Shown piece after piece: positions 27,443 through 36,677 of a DNA stretch of 64,000 nt. The notes beneath the pieces were generated by a model, which saw only the letters and a list, made by a program, of their open reading frames with translations, ran no database searches and had not been told where the DNA came from. Source of the stretch: Calothrix sp. PCC 7103 (GTDB lineage: Bacteria > Cyanobacteriota > Cyanobacteriia > Cyanobacteriales > Nostocaceae); NCBI RefSeq assembly GCF_000331305.1, contig NZ_KB217478.1, forward strand, positions 4,478,278 through 4,542,277, read 5' to 3'. A program made the translations under genes and the position numbers. Each line of letters begins with the position of its first letter. The first letter of the stretch is position 1.

Positions 27443-28570
27443 ATGAAAACTACTTCAAAAGTTCACTTAGGAATTTTATATATAGGGCACCGAGGCGGAA
27501 TTTGCCACTACACTTATGAATTAGTGCGGGTAGTTTCTCAAATAGCTAAGGTTACCTGCTACCTATCAGCAAACAATGTACTTTTAGATGCATGGTGCCA
27601 GTTACCTTGTCAGATAAAGACATTCGATACATATAATGGATTTCCATCTCTTTTATGGTCAATGCTTTCTCGTAAAGGCGCCTTAAATGTAGCCCAAGAA
27701 ATTGATATAGATGCGCCTGATATTTTATTAGATACAGGTTCTGGTCCGTGGCAAGGAATTATTAAGAGAGAAATTGATTGTAAAACGTTGCTAGCAAACG
27801 TAATACATGATGTACAATTCCATCCAGACCGTTGGAAAAAATTGCTCAATTTATATGAATTTATATATCCGACTAAAGCTGATGTTTTTATAGGCATTTC
27901 TGAATACTCTTACAAAAAATTGCTGCTGCGTTTCCCTGCTGCCAAGCATATTAACTCGCGTCATGGAATCATACATTCATCATCTCAAATTAATTTAGAT
28001 TTAATTGCTGGAAATAGAAACAAATTGTTGTTTTTTGGCAGAATAGAAAAATATAAAGGAATAGAAGTATTAATCGATGCTTTTCGCATAGCAAAACAAT
28101 TTAACCGGGAACTTTCTTTATCTATTGTTGGAAATGGTGAATTGAATACCAAATTAAAAAAGCAAATAAAAGATTTGGGTATTCAATTAATAAATAGATG
28201 GGTAGGTGATGATGAACTGGCAGAGATAATTGCTGAACATGGTGTTATAGTTATGCCTTACTTGTCAGCAACACAATCTGGAGTTGCTTCCGTTGCTCTT
28301 GGAAATGGATTACCTTCTATCGCGACAAGTGTAGGTGCATTACCTGAACAAATTATTCATGGTAGGAATGGGTTAATTGTTTCACCTGGAGATGCTGTAG
28401 CTCTTGCTGATGCAATTTTAGCTATTTCTAAAGAATATGAATTAGCATATCAAATGGCAGATGAAGCTTGTAAAATAGCTTCAAATTTGTATTCTTGGGA
28501 AACCATTGGTAATCAACTTATAAAAGATTTAAAAAATTGCCTTGGAAAAACAAATTTAGTAGTAAGGTAG
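27443..28570 (+). CDS. GT4-like glycosyltransferase of the ATQSGV variant
   Basis: The start is taken at the ATG at 27443 (MKTTSKVHLGILYIGHRGGI), with GGAAG just upstream; an in-frame ATG four codons earlier (27431) is possible. The 375-residue product has a GT-B layout. LLFFGRIEKYKGIEVLIDAF (about 197-216) starts the donor domain. The usual EX7E glutamates are replaced by the ATQSGVASVALGNGLPSIAT pattern (about 277-296), known from a GT4 subgroup, so the catalytic details may differ. It contains the cluster's GGCGCC site at 27678. Confidence 0.82.
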   Translation: MKTTSKVHLGILYIGHRGGICHYTYELVRVVSQIAKVTCYLSANNVLLDAWCQLPCQIKTFDTYNGFPSLLWSMLSRKGALNVAQEIDIDAPDILLDTGSGPWQGIIKREIDCKTLLANVIHDVQFHPDRWKKLLNLYEFIYPTKADVFIGISEYSYKKLLLRFPAAKHINSRHGIIHSSSQINLDLIAGNRNKLLFFGRIEKYKGIEVLIDAFRIAKQFNRELSLSIVGNGELNTKLKKQIKDLGIQLINRWVGDDELAEIIAEHGVIVMPYLSATQSGVASVALGNGLPSIATSVGALPEQIIHGRNGLIVSPGDAVALADAILAISKEYELAYQMADEACKIASNLYSWETIGNQLIKDLKNCLGKTNLVVR

Positions 28571-28665
28571 TAATGAAAGTCTCTTTGAAATTAAATAATC
28601 TTGCACTTTGCTTAAAAAAGTTTAGCAAAATAATAGGAAATAATAATTAAATTGGTGGTAAAATA

Positions 28666-29868
28666 ATGAAGGCATTATTGACAATTGATGCTCCAGTATT
28701 TTTTAGGGCACCTGATGGACGTGTTTATACCCAGTCTGTAGCGACTTATGATGATTACTGGTCAATACCTCGACAAAGTTTTAACGAGGTTTTAGTGATG
28801 ACTCGATTGCGTCAGATAGATCAGCTAGATAACACATGGCGTCTGGCAGATGGTGATGGAGTTAGATTTAGTTCCGTACCTTTCTATCGAGGACCTTTAC
28901 AATACTTACTAGCATCAAGGAAAATCCAGCTTGCTTTAAAATTGGCGCTTGAAGAGTGTAATGTTTTATTGTGCAATGGTCCAGGAACTCTTAGTACGGT
29001 AGCTATTAACATCGCCAAAGATTTAAATAAATTGTATGCTCTTGATGTTTTAGCAGACCCCTACGATGTATTTGCACCAGGAGCAATGAAGCATCCTTTG
29101 CGTCCATTTTTCCGCTGGCGCAATCCACGTTTGTTACGGAAGCAATGTGCAGGTGCGTGTGCTGTTAATTATGTGACGAGGGAGGCTTTACAACGAAGAT
29201 ACCCGCCTGCACCACAGGCTTTATCAATGGGTATTTCCGATGTTCATATTCCTAGTTCCAATATAGCTTCAAAGCCTCGTATTTTCCTAAATGAAAAGCG
29301 CACTATAAATCTTGTTTTTGTAGGAACCTTAGCTCAACTTTACAAAGCTCCCGATATTTTAATAGATGCTGTTGCTATATGCGTGCGTGAAGGTTTAGAT
29401 ATTAAGTTAACTTTGCTTGGAGACGGAAAACACCGATCTGAATTGGAAGCTCGAACAGTTGCATTAGGCTTAGACAAGCGAGTTCAATTTCTTGGCTTAC
29501 TACCTGCTGGTAATGCAGTACGCCACGAATTAGACAAAGCCGATATTTTTGTCATGCCTTCTTATCAAGAAGGTTTACCAAAGGCAATGGTCGAAGCAAT
29601 GGCACGTGCGTTACCTTGTATTGGCTCTAATGTAGGTGGCATTCCCGAATTATTACCAGAAGAAGATATGGTGATGCCTGGAAATGCGCCTGTATTGGCA
29701 CAAAAAATTCGGGAGGTGGTAGTAGATGCCGAACGAATGACAAAAATGTCTGCTTACAATTTAAAAAAAGCTAACGAGTATAGGCAAGAGGTGCTACGCG
29801 AGCAGCGAATTAATTTCTACTATAACGTGTGTAAAAAGACTGAAGAATGGATAAGACAAAAAAGATGA
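28666..29868 (+). CDS. GT4-family glycosyltransferase
   Basis: The 400-residue protein has an N-terminal domain beginning MKALLTIDAPVFFRAPDGRV and a donor domain beginning NLVFVGTLAQLYKAPDILID (about 215). The EX7E motif is intact in YQEGLPKAMVEAMARALPCIG (about 304-312). Its stop overlaps the start of the next glycosyltransferase in an ATGA, which suggests translational coupling. GGTGG precedes the ATG. The donor sugar is unknown. Confidence 0.87.
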   Translation: MKALLTIDAPVFFRAPDGRVYTQSVATYDDYWSIPRQSFNEVLVMTRLRQIDQLDNTWRLADGDGVRFSSVPFYRGPLQYLLASRKIQLALKLALEECNVLLCNGPGTLSTVAINIAKDLNKLYALDVLADPYDVFAPGAMKHPLRPFFRWRNPRLLRKQCAGACAVNYVTREALQRRYPPAPQALSMGISDVHIPSSNIASKPRIFLNEKRTINLVFVGTLAQLYKAPDILIDAVAICVREGLDIKLTLLGDGKHRSELEARTVALGLDKRVQFLGLLPAGNAVRHELDKADIFVMPSYQEGLPKAMVEAMARALPCIGSNVGGIPELLPEEDMVMPGNAPVLAQKIREVVVDAERMTKMSAYNLKKANEYRQEVLREQRINFYYNVCKKTEEWIRQKR

Positions 29869-31025
29869 ATCGTTTATTAATGGTAACGACCATTCCCGAT
29901 ACTTTAAAAGCTTTTCTCCTTCCCTTCGCTAGACACTTCCGCGCGCAGGGTTGGCGAGTTGATGCGATGGCTTGTGGAATTTCTAATAGTCCAGAGTGCC
30001 TGGAAACTTTTGATCACGTCTGGGATGTTGAGTGGTCGCGCAATCCACTTGACCCAAGAAATTTACTTGTTGCACCCAGCATAATTCAAGAAGTGGTACA
30101 GCAGGCTGAGTATAATATTGTTCATGTTCACACTCCTGTGGCTGCCTTTGTTTGCCGATATGCTTTGAGCAATTTTAAGTATCAACAAAGACCTACAATT
30201 ATCTACACTGCTCATGGCTTTCATTTCCACTCTGGTGGACAACCTTTAAAAAATTCAGTCTTTATTGCTCTAGAAAAGCTTGCAGGGCGTTGGACAGATT
30301 ATTTAGTGGTGATGAATCGTGAAGATGAACAAGCCGCAAGACGCTTAAGGCTAGTTTTACCTGAACGTATTCGCTATATGCCAGGGATTGGTGTTAACTT
30401 GCAGTATTATAGTTCAGATGCTAGCTCAAATAATGAAGTCGAAAGAGTTCGGCAACAATTAGATATAGCACCTGATATCTCACTTTTTGTTTCAGTCGCT
30501 GAGTTTATTAAACGTAAGCGTCCTCAAGATATTCTTAAAGCATTTGCTTGTGTAAATCACCCTAAAGCTCACCTAGCTTTTGCTGGAGATGGTCCATTAA
30601 TGGAGCAAATGCAACATTTAGCATCTCAATTAGGTATTCAACATAAAGTTAGTTTCTTAGGATTTCGTAAGGATATTCCAACTTTAATGCGCGCGTCAGT
30701 GGCAACTATACTTGCTTCTGAACAAGAAGGACTACCTAGATGTGTCATGGAGTCTATGTGTTTGGGAATTCCGGTAATTGGCACTAAAATTCGCGGAACT
30801 CAGGACTTGTTATCGCAGGATTGTGGTCTGTTGGTGAAAGTAGGAGATATACAAGAACTTACCGGCGCAATCGCTTGGATAATTAATCATCCTCTTGAGG
30901 CGCGCATACTTGGCGAGCGAGGAAAGCAACGTATGGCAGCATATGACGTGCGTCATGTTATTGAACTACATCAAAAGCTTTATACCGAGGCGCCGTTAGC
31001 ATTACCTTCGTTTGCTGGAATTTGA
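29865..31025 (+). CDS. GT4-family glycosyltransferase
   Basis: The ATG at 29865 (MNRLLMVTTIPDTLKAFLLP) overlaps the preceding stop as ATGA and matches the family N terminus (MxxLLxVTT...); an earlier in-frame ATG at 29847 is less likely. The 386-residue product has VHVHTPVAAFVCRYA (about 85), a YTAHGFHFH segment (about 112) typical of EpsD-like enzymes, and the EX7E motif in SEQEGLPRCVMESMCLGIPVIG (about 287-295). It lies just before the initiating sugar transferase gene. Confidence 0.87.
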   Translation: MNRLLMVTTIPDTLKAFLLPFARHFRAQGWRVDAMACGISNSPECLETFDHVWDVEWSRNPLDPRNLLVAPSIIQEVVQQAEYNIVHVHTPVAAFVCRYALSNFKYQQRPTIIYTAHGFHFHSGGQPLKNSVFIALEKLAGRWTDYLVVMNREDEQAARRLRLVLPERIRYMPGIGVNLQYYSSDASSNNEVERVRQQLDIAPDISLFVSVAEFIKRKRPQDILKAFACVNHPKAHLAFAGDGPLMEQMQHLASQLGIQHKVSFLGFRKDIPTLMRASVATILASEQEGLPRCVMESMCLGIPVIGTKIRGTQDLLSQDCGLLVKVGDIQELTGAIAWIINHPLEARILGERGKQRMAAYDVRHVIELHQKLYTEAPLALPSFAGI

Positions 31026-31109
31026 GAAATCATCTTAGACAATTATTAATAAGATTGCTTAGGTTGATTTTTAAATTAAGCATATTGTCTAGTTATCAAG
31101 AGTCTGTTT

Positions 31110-31796
31110 ATGGTTACTAAAAATTTTCAAAGTGATGAGCTGTTAAAAAAATACACTCAATCACTCAAGTTCATATTGGATAGAGTAATAGCAACAGTAG
31201 CGCTTTTATTTCTATCTCCTTTAATGTTTGTAGTTGCTATTGCTGTTTACTTTCGCATGGGTAGCCCAATTCTTTTTACTCAATCTCGTGCCGGAAGATT
31301 TGGAGTACCTTTCAAGGTTTATAAGTTTCGGAGCATGACAGACGCACGCGATGAAAATGGTAATTTATTGCCTGATGACAAACGAGTCACACATCTAGGT
31401 AAATTTTTACGTCGAGTAAAACTAGATGAAACTTTACAGCTTTGGAATATTTGTAAGGGTGAAATGAGCTTTGTTGGCCCACGTCCGACAGTTCCGGAGC
31501 AAGTCAAAAACTACAACGAATTTCAAAAATTGAGACTATTAGTGACCCCTGGTCTTACTGGGTGGGCACAAGTAAACGGTAACATCGAACTAACTTGGAA
31601 CGAACGCATCTTCCTTGACGTGTGGTATCTCAAAAATTGGTCATTGTGGTTAGATTTTAAAATTTTAATCAAAACCGTTGCAGTGGTTATTTGGGGTGAA
31701 CACAGAAATGAGCGAACGCTAAAACAAGCAATTACCGAAATTGATAGTTCGCTAAAAGCGACTGAAAGTAAAGTACTTGCTGAAGCATTAAAATAA
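31110..31796 (+). CDS. Polyprenyl-phosphate sugar-1-phosphate transferase (initiating enzyme)
   Basis: The 228-residue protein is of the single reentrant-helix (PglC/ExoY-type) class. A hydrophobic helix at about 22-47 (ILDRVIATVALLFLSPLMFV) precedes the catalytic region. Landmarks are GSPILFTQSRAGRFGVPFKV, KFRSM (about 73), DETLQLWNICKGEMSFVGPRP (about 107-127) and TPGLTGWAQVNG (about 149-160). It should put the first sugar phosphate onto undecaprenyl phosphate at the inner membrane to start the repeat unit. Its substrate could be the diacetamido sugar made by the cluster, which is an inference. Confidence 0.92.
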   Translation: MVTKNFQSDELLKKYTQSLKFILDRVIATVALLFLSPLMFVVAIAVYFRMGSPILFTQSRAGRFGVPFKVYKFRSMTDARDENGNLLPDDKRVTHLGKFLRRVKLDETLQLWNICKGEMSFVGPRPTVPEQVKNYNEFQKLRLLVTPGLTGWAQVNGNIELTWNERIFLDVWYLKNWSLWLDFKILIKTVAVVIWGEHRNERTLKQAITEIDSSLKATESKVLAEALK

Positions 31797-31806
31797 GGTC
31801 TAAAAT

Positions 31807-32769
31807 ATGCGAAGTGTTCTAGTTGGAGCTGTAGATAGTACAGCAATTGCACTTAAGGCATTAGTAGAGCATGATGTACCACCGCAAGCTCTCTTAACAT
31901 TGCCCGTGTCAAAGTCTGAGCGGCATTCTGATTATGTCCAACTTGCGCCTTTAGCGGAGCAATATGGCATTTCTGTAATTGATGCTCCCAATATTAATCA
32001 ACCAGAAATCTTGGATAAAATTCGTTTCCTCGAACCAGATTTTCTTTTTGTAATTGGCTGGTCACAAATTTGCCGTGCAGAACTTTTAAGCATTCCTCGT
32101 CTTGGTACGATTGGTTGTCATCCAGCTCCCTTACCTGAAAATCGAGGTCGTGGAGTTATTCCTTGGACAATATTACAAGGTTGTAAAGAAACGGGGATGA
32201 GTTTGTTTTGGATTGATGAAGGGATGGATTCAGGTGATATTCTATTGCAAGAGAAGTTTGCTGTAGATGAGGATGAGACAGCAACTACGCTTTACGAAAA
32301 GCATGGAGAGTCTCTACAAAGACTTTTCAACCAAGCTGTTCTTTTGCTTAAACAAGGAAAAGCACCTCGCATATCTCAGAATCATTCTCTTGCTACTTAT
32401 TGTGCAAAGCGAATTGCCGAAGATGGTTTTATTGACTGGAATTTATCCGCAAAATCAGTCTGGACACTGATTCGTGCTGTTACCAAACCATATCCAGGCG
32501 CCTTTAGCTTCTATAAAGGTAAAAAAATGACTATTTGGGAAGCTGATTATGTAGGTGATGCACCTTACTGGGGTTTACCTGGTCAAGTTCAAGCAATTCT
32601 GGAAACAGGAGTATTGGTACAGTGCGGAGATGGTAAGCATGTATTGTTAAAATCTGTCCAGTTTGACTCGGAGCCAGAAATAACGCCTAACTTAATTTTG
32701 AAAAATCACGATAAGTTAGGCATTAATATTTTATCTCTCTACACACAACTACAGAAAGGAAGTATATAA
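31807..32769 (+). CDS. Formyltransferase-family protein, probable sugar N-formyltransferase
   Basis: The 320-residue protein resembles methionyl-tRNA formyltransferase and the sugar formyltransferases (ArnA, VioF-like). The catalytic His is visible in TIGCHPAPLPENRGRGVIPW (about 98-117) and the Asp in DEGMDSGDILLQ (about 138-149). The Asn that usually sits two residues before the His is Gly here, as in a subset of polysaccharide-locus homologues. A C-terminal Fmt-like domain follows. It would use N10-formyl-tetrahydrofolate to formylate an amino sugar. It lies 10 bp after the sugar transferase gene and 3 bp before the PIG-L gene, so the three are probably one operon. Confidence 0.87.
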   Translation: MRSVLVGAVDSTAIALKALVEHDVPPQALLTLPVSKSERHSDYVQLAPLAEQYGISVIDAPNINQPEILDKIRFLEPDFLFVIGWSQICRAELLSIPRLGTIGCHPAPLPENRGRGVIPWTILQGCKETGMSLFWIDEGMDSGDILLQEKFAVDEDETATTLYEKHGESLQRLFNQAVLLLKQGKAPRISQNHSLATYCAKRIAEDGFIDWNLSAKSVWTLIRAVTKPYPGAFSFYKGKKMTIWEADYVGDAPYWGLPGQVQAILETGVLVQCGDGKHVLLKSVQFDSEPEITPNLILKNHDKLGINILSLYTQLQKGSI

Positions 32770-32772
32770 ATA

Positions 32773-33438
32773 ATGAAACTGCTTGTTATTGCTCCTCACC
32801 CTGATGATGAAGTATTAGGTGTCGGTGGCACAATCGCGCGCTTTGCTAGTGATGGCGCCGAAGTTTGTGTAGTTGTTATGACAAAAGGCTGTCCACCTGA
32901 TTATCCTGAAGATGACTACAAGTTAGCGCGTCAAGAAGCACATGCTGCACATGCGGTTCTAGGTGTAAAGGAAACAGTATTTCTTGATTTCCCGGCTGCA
33001 AGATTAGATACGATACCCCATCGTGATATCAACGCTCAATTGTGCCAAATTTGTCGAAAAGTTCAACCAGACAAATTATTTGTTCCTTTTGTCGGTGATA
33101 TCCATATGGATCACCAACTGGTTTTTCTATCGTCTTTAGTTGCAGCTAGACCAAACAACCCACTGGCGCCAAAAGAGATATATGCCTATGAAACATTATC
33201 AGAAACAAATTGGAATGCACCTTACTTGGCGCCTAACTTTGTACCAAATGTCTTTATAGATATTTCGGCACACTTAGAAACAAAACTCCAAGCAATGCAA
33301 ATGTACGCTTCACAAGTTCAGCCTTTTCCTAGTGAACGCTCAGAAGAAGCTTTACGCGCTTTAGCAACATTACGTGGAGCTACGGTTGGTCGTTACGCTG
33401 CTGAAGCATTTTGCTTAATTCGCCAAATTCAATGTTAG
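32773..33438 (+). CDS. PIG-L/LmbE-family deacetylase
   Basis: The 221-residue zinc-dependent deacetylase has the family signature APHPDDEVLGVGGTIARF (residues 7-24), with the His-Pro-Asp-Asp metal site, and the second His pair in GDIHMDHQLVF (about 111-121). It probably removes an N-acetyl group from an amino sugar, which would free the amine for the neighbouring formyltransferase. The coupling is an inference from order and spacing (3 bp). No signal peptide is visible, so it acts in the cytosol. Confidence 0.9.
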   Translation: MKLLVIAPHPDDEVLGVGGTIARFASDGAEVCVVVMTKGCPPDYPEDDYKLARQEAHAAHAVLGVKETVFLDFPAARLDTIPHRDINAQLCQICRKVQPDKLFVPFVGDIHMDHQLVFLSSLVAARPNNPLAPKEIYAYETLSETNWNAPYLAPNFVPNVFIDISAHLETKLQAMQMYASQVQPFPSERSEEALRALATLRGATVGRYAAEAFCLIRQIQC

Positions 33439-33498
33439 TAAGATAGGCTTTTGAGTCTACCCTATCCTCGCTATAAAAAACATGGGAAGATATAAGCA

Positions 33499-34386
33499 AT
33501 GATAACCACTTTCGTTCCCAATTTCACAGAAGAACAATTATCGCTTTTACCAAGCGAAGAAGATGTTGCGTTTTATGAAGAACATGGTTGGTATATTTCC
33601 AAAAAAATACTCTCTGATGAAATTATCGACGAGGCAATTCGAGGAAGCGAGCGATTTTATCGGGGAGAACGCGATGGCAAATTACCTGTTGATAATGGGT
33701 TTACTAATTGGAAACCGGAAGATGGGTATGATGTTGTTCGGAATAATGAATTTGTCTCGCTGCAAAACCGCGAGTTAAAAAAGCTAGTAATGCAACCAAT
33801 TATCGGCGCCATTGCTGCGCGTCTGACTCGCACTAAAAGTATTCGTTTACTTGACGACCAGCTTGTTTACAAACCACCTCAAAACCCAGATGGAAAAAGT
33901 GCTGTTGGTTGGCACGCTGATAAAGCTTATTGGTCTACTTGTACTTCACACAACTTGCTGACGGCGTGGATCCCTTTTCATGACTGTGACGAATCGATAG
34001 GCCCTCTAGTTGTGTTAGATGGTAGCCATAAATGGTCAGGAATTGAAGATACAAGATTTTTCAATAACTATAATTTGCAAGAAATAGAACAAAAGTTTCA
34101 AGAAAAAGGACAAAAACCCGTTAGAATCCCAATGACTTTGCAAAAAGGACAAATAAGTTTTCATCATTGCTGGACAATTCACGGTAGTCTGCCAAATCTC
34201 AGTAATTCACGCCGTTTGGCACTGGCAATTCACCTTCAAGATGATGAAAATCATTATCAAAGTTTTCGTACAAAGCAAGGTAAAGAAGTACATATTGCGG
34301 ATGAATTAATGTGTCGAAAATTACCTAACGGCAATCCCGATTTTAGTGACCCCGTAGTGTTTCCTGTACTATGGTCTGCTAAATAA
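33499..34386 (+). CDS. Phytanoyl-CoA dioxygenase (PhyH) family protein
   Basis: The 295-residue protein is of the Fe(II)/2-oxoglutarate oxygenase fold. The proximal HxD is in VGWHADKAYW (about 136-145), and the distal His with the 2-oxoglutarate Arg is in ISFHHCWTIHGSLPNLSNSRR (about 218-238). Such enzymes hydroxylate many substrates; in polysaccharide loci they may modify sugars or lipids, and here the substrate is unknown. It ends at a stem-loop (34389-34433) that may terminate the first transcription unit of the cluster. Confidence 0.85.
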   Translation: MITTFVPNFTEEQLSLLPSEEDVAFYEEHGWYISKKILSDEIIDEAIRGSERFYRGERDGKLPVDNGFTNWKPEDGYDVVRNNEFVSLQNRELKKLVMQPIIGAIAARLTRTKSIRLLDDQLVYKPPQNPDGKSAVGWHADKAYWSTCTSHNLLTAWIPFHDCDESIGPLVVLDGSHKWSGIEDTRFFNNYNLQEIEQKFQEKGQKPVRIPMTLQKGQISFHHCWTIHGSLPNLSNSRRLALAIHLQDDENHYQSFRTKQGKEVHIADELMCRKLPNGNPDFSDPVVFPVLWSAK

Positions 34387-34388
34387 GC

Positions 34389-34433
34389 TTGAAGAAATAT
34401 ATGTTATTTCATTATTTCATATATTTTCTTCAA
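34389..34433 (+). terminator. Stem-loop after the PhyH-family gene
   Basis: TTGAAGAAATATATG at 34389-34403 pairs with CATATATTTTCTTCAA at 34418-34433, about 15 bp with one bulged base. It begins inside 3 bp of the stop codon. The stem is AT-rich, so termination is only probable. Confidence 0.5.
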
Positions 34434-34761
34434 TCTAAATTAAATAGAAATCATTCTAATTTACTGAGTTAACAAATCATCAAAAGTGTGAACAAAAGTT
34501 TTTAGACATTAAATAAATGTACAATTATAAGTAAGGGGTGTTCAGATAACATAAGTATTTATTACTACGTTTTTCTTTTGCTGACATTTACCAAAATCAA
34601 ATAAGAATAATTTATGCCGTCTATCAATTGTAATCTATAGTTCTAGAATAAAAACTGCAAGGCAAAGCAAACATCTCAAATTTGTTTAGTCAAAAATATT
34701 GGTTCAAGCAAATTGTTGAAATTCATTGTTAGCTAATACTTCACCTTTGTAGGGCAGAACT
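34434..34761. other. AT-rich intergenic region inside the polysaccharide locus
   Basis: No gene was seen in this 328-bp gap. It follows a stem-loop and precedes three genes in the same direction, so a second promoter for the acetyltransferase, FemAB-like, aminotransferase and autokinase genes is likely. No specific promoter boxes can be assigned with confidence. Confidence 0.4.
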
Positions 34762-35403
34762 ATGGACATCTATCTTTACGGTTGTGGCGGACATGCAAAA
34801 GTTATTTTAGATATTTTGTATAAGCAAGGAAGAAAAGTAGCAGCGTTTATTGATGACAATCCACCATTAGGAGTAAATTACATTCACGGAGTCCCTGTGA
34901 AAAAAGCTTCACCACAAACTATGTCAGAAATTGAACACGACTATAGTCGGTGGATTGTCGCTATTGGCAGCAATACAATTCGTCGTCGAATTGTTGAAAA
35001 ACTCGAAAGCTGCGGATATTCGTTTACAACGGCAATACATCCCTCTGCTGAAATTGGTTCTGGTGTTGATATTGGTGAAGGCACTGTGATTATGGCAAAT
35101 TCTGTAGTTAATATAGATACTAAAATTGGTAATCACGCTGTTATTAATACAGGCTCAACAATTGACCATGACTGTAAAATAGGTGATTTTTGTCACGTGG
35201 CGCCTGGTTGTCACCTTTGTGGACAAGTTGAACTAAGTGAAGGCGTATTTTTAGGTGTTGGTAGTCAGGTAATTCCTGGCGTTCGTGTTGGTGAGCATAC
35301 ATTTTGCGGCGCCGGCTCTGTAGTTGTAAAATCTTTACCATCTTCATCTTTGGTCTATGGCTGTCCCGCGAAAGTAGTTCGTACAAACTATATACAAACG
35401 TAA
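34762..35403 (+). CDS. PglD/NeuD-type sugar O/N-acetyltransferase
   Basis: The 213-residue protein has an N-terminal Rossmann-like domain opening MDIYLYGCGGHAKVILDILY and a C-terminal left-handed beta-helix with hexapeptide repeats (AEIGSGVDIGEGTVIMANSV, IGNHAVINTGSTIDHDCKIG). The catalytic His is in GSTIDHDCKI (about 130), as in PglD. It would acetylate the 4-amino group of the aminotransferase product with acetyl-CoA. It lies 4 bp before the FemAB-like gene. Pathway assignment relies on the dehydratase and aminotransferase in the same cluster. Confidence 0.88.
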   Translation: MDIYLYGCGGHAKVILDILYKQGRKVAAFIDDNPPLGVNYIHGVPVKKASPQTMSEIEHDYSRWIVAIGSNTIRRRIVEKLESCGYSFTTAIHPSAEIGSGVDIGEGTVIMANSVVNIDTKIGNHAVINTGSTIDHDCKIGDFCHVAPGCHLCGQVELSEGVFLGVGSQVIPGVRVGEHTFCGAGSVVVKSLPSSSLVYGCPAKVVRTNYIQT

Positions 35404-35407
35404 TTAT

Positions 35408-36544
35408 ATGGACGTTAGGATAATTGATATTTTGCATCCCGATTGGCTGAATGTTCTTCAAGAAATTCGCCATGATGTCTATCATTTGCCTCAATACTTC
35501 TATATTGAGGCTCAAAGAAATAAAACAATTGCTGAAGCTTGTTTGATTACTGAAGAAGATAATGAAGGGAAAAAAATATTTTTCGCTCCTTATCTACTTC
35601 GTAAGTGCGATGATATAATTAGCGATGAACTACAAGTTTCGGCTAATATACCTCCTGAAACTTTCGATGTAATTTCGCCTTATGGATACCCTAGTCTTCT
35701 TGTTAATGAAGCAGGCTTGAGTTCACCGAAGTTTTTACGTACTGCAATTGACACTTTTAAAAACATATTGAAAGAGAAAGGTGTTTGTTCAGCTTTCTTT
35801 CGACTGCATCCGATACTCAATGACACTTTAGTAAAAACCTGCCATTCAAATATTAATTCAGAGATTTTTACGTCTAACGGTCAAACTGTATCGATTGATT
35901 TAAAATTATCTGAGCCAGAGTTATGGGCACACACTCGTAAAGGACATCAAAGCACTATCAACAAGTGTAAGCGACTTGGTTTTACATCTCGAATGGTAAG
36001 TTTTGAAGAATACTACGATGAATTTGTAGCTATTTATGAAGAGACTATGAATCGAGTACAAGCTAATCAGTCTTACTACTTTGATAACAATTACTTTAGA
36101 GGGTTGCTAGAGTTAGGTGAAAAACTTCATCTATGTATTGTAGAGTCTGAGGAACAAATAATTTGTGCTAGCTTATTCTTTGAGTCTTGTGGAATAATTC
36201 AAGCTCATTTAGGGGGAACAAGGAATGAGTTTTTAAGACAATCTCCTTTTAATCTACTGTTACATCATGTTCGTTTATGGGGTAGAGAACGTGGAAACGA
36301 ATATTTACACATTGGTGGAGGCATTGGTGGTTCCACAGATGATAGCTTATATACCTTTAAATCTGGCTTTTCACGGCAGCGACATGAGTTTTACACATTG
36401 AGGTTAATTACAGATGAAGAAAAGTATTTATATTTAACTAAATTTAAGGCAGATACTCTGAATATCGACATAGAACAACTACTTTCAAGCAATTTTTTCC
36501 CAGCTTACCGTTCTACAGTGGCAAGCATTTCAAAGTTTGAATGA
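35408..36544 (+). CDS. FemAB/GNAT-like acyl- or aminoacyl-transferase
   Basis: The 378-residue protein has the FemAB-like double GNAT layout. Landmarks are TRKGHQSTINKCKRLGFTSR (about 176-195), a helical insert, then ICASLFFESCGIIQAHLGGT (about 254-273) and LHIGGGIGGSTDDSLYTFKS (about 297-318). Proteins of this family attach amino acids or acyl groups, and in exopolysaccharide loci they may add non-sugar substituents. Substrate and donor are unknown. It follows the acetyltransferase at 4-bp spacing and precedes the aminotransferase by 133 bp. Confidence 0.78.
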   Translation: MDVRIIDILHPDWLNVLQEIRHDVYHLPQYFYIEAQRNKTIAEACLITEEDNEGKKIFFAPYLLRKCDDIISDELQVSANIPPETFDVISPYGYPSLLVNEAGLSSPKFLRTAIDTFKNILKEKGVCSAFFRLHPILNDTLVKTCHSNINSEIFTSNGQTVSIDLKLSEPELWAHTRKGHQSTINKCKRLGFTSRMVSFEEYYDEFVAIYEETMNRVQANQSYYFDNNYFRGLLELGEKLHLCIVESEEQIICASLFFESCGIIQAHLGGTRNEFLRQSPFNLLLHHVRLWGRERGNEYLHIGGGIGGSTDDSLYTFKSGFSRQRHEFYTLRLITDEEKYLYLTKFKADTLNIDIEQLLSSNFFPAYRSTVASISKFE

Positions 36545-36677
36545 CATTTGAGTAACGTTTAGTTAATGAGATGCTTCACTACGTTCAGCATGAAAATTTA
36601 AAAAATAATTAAATAATTTCAGTTTTTTTCCTGCTTATCGTACTCACAATTTGGATGGTTAGTTTATAAAAAATATC

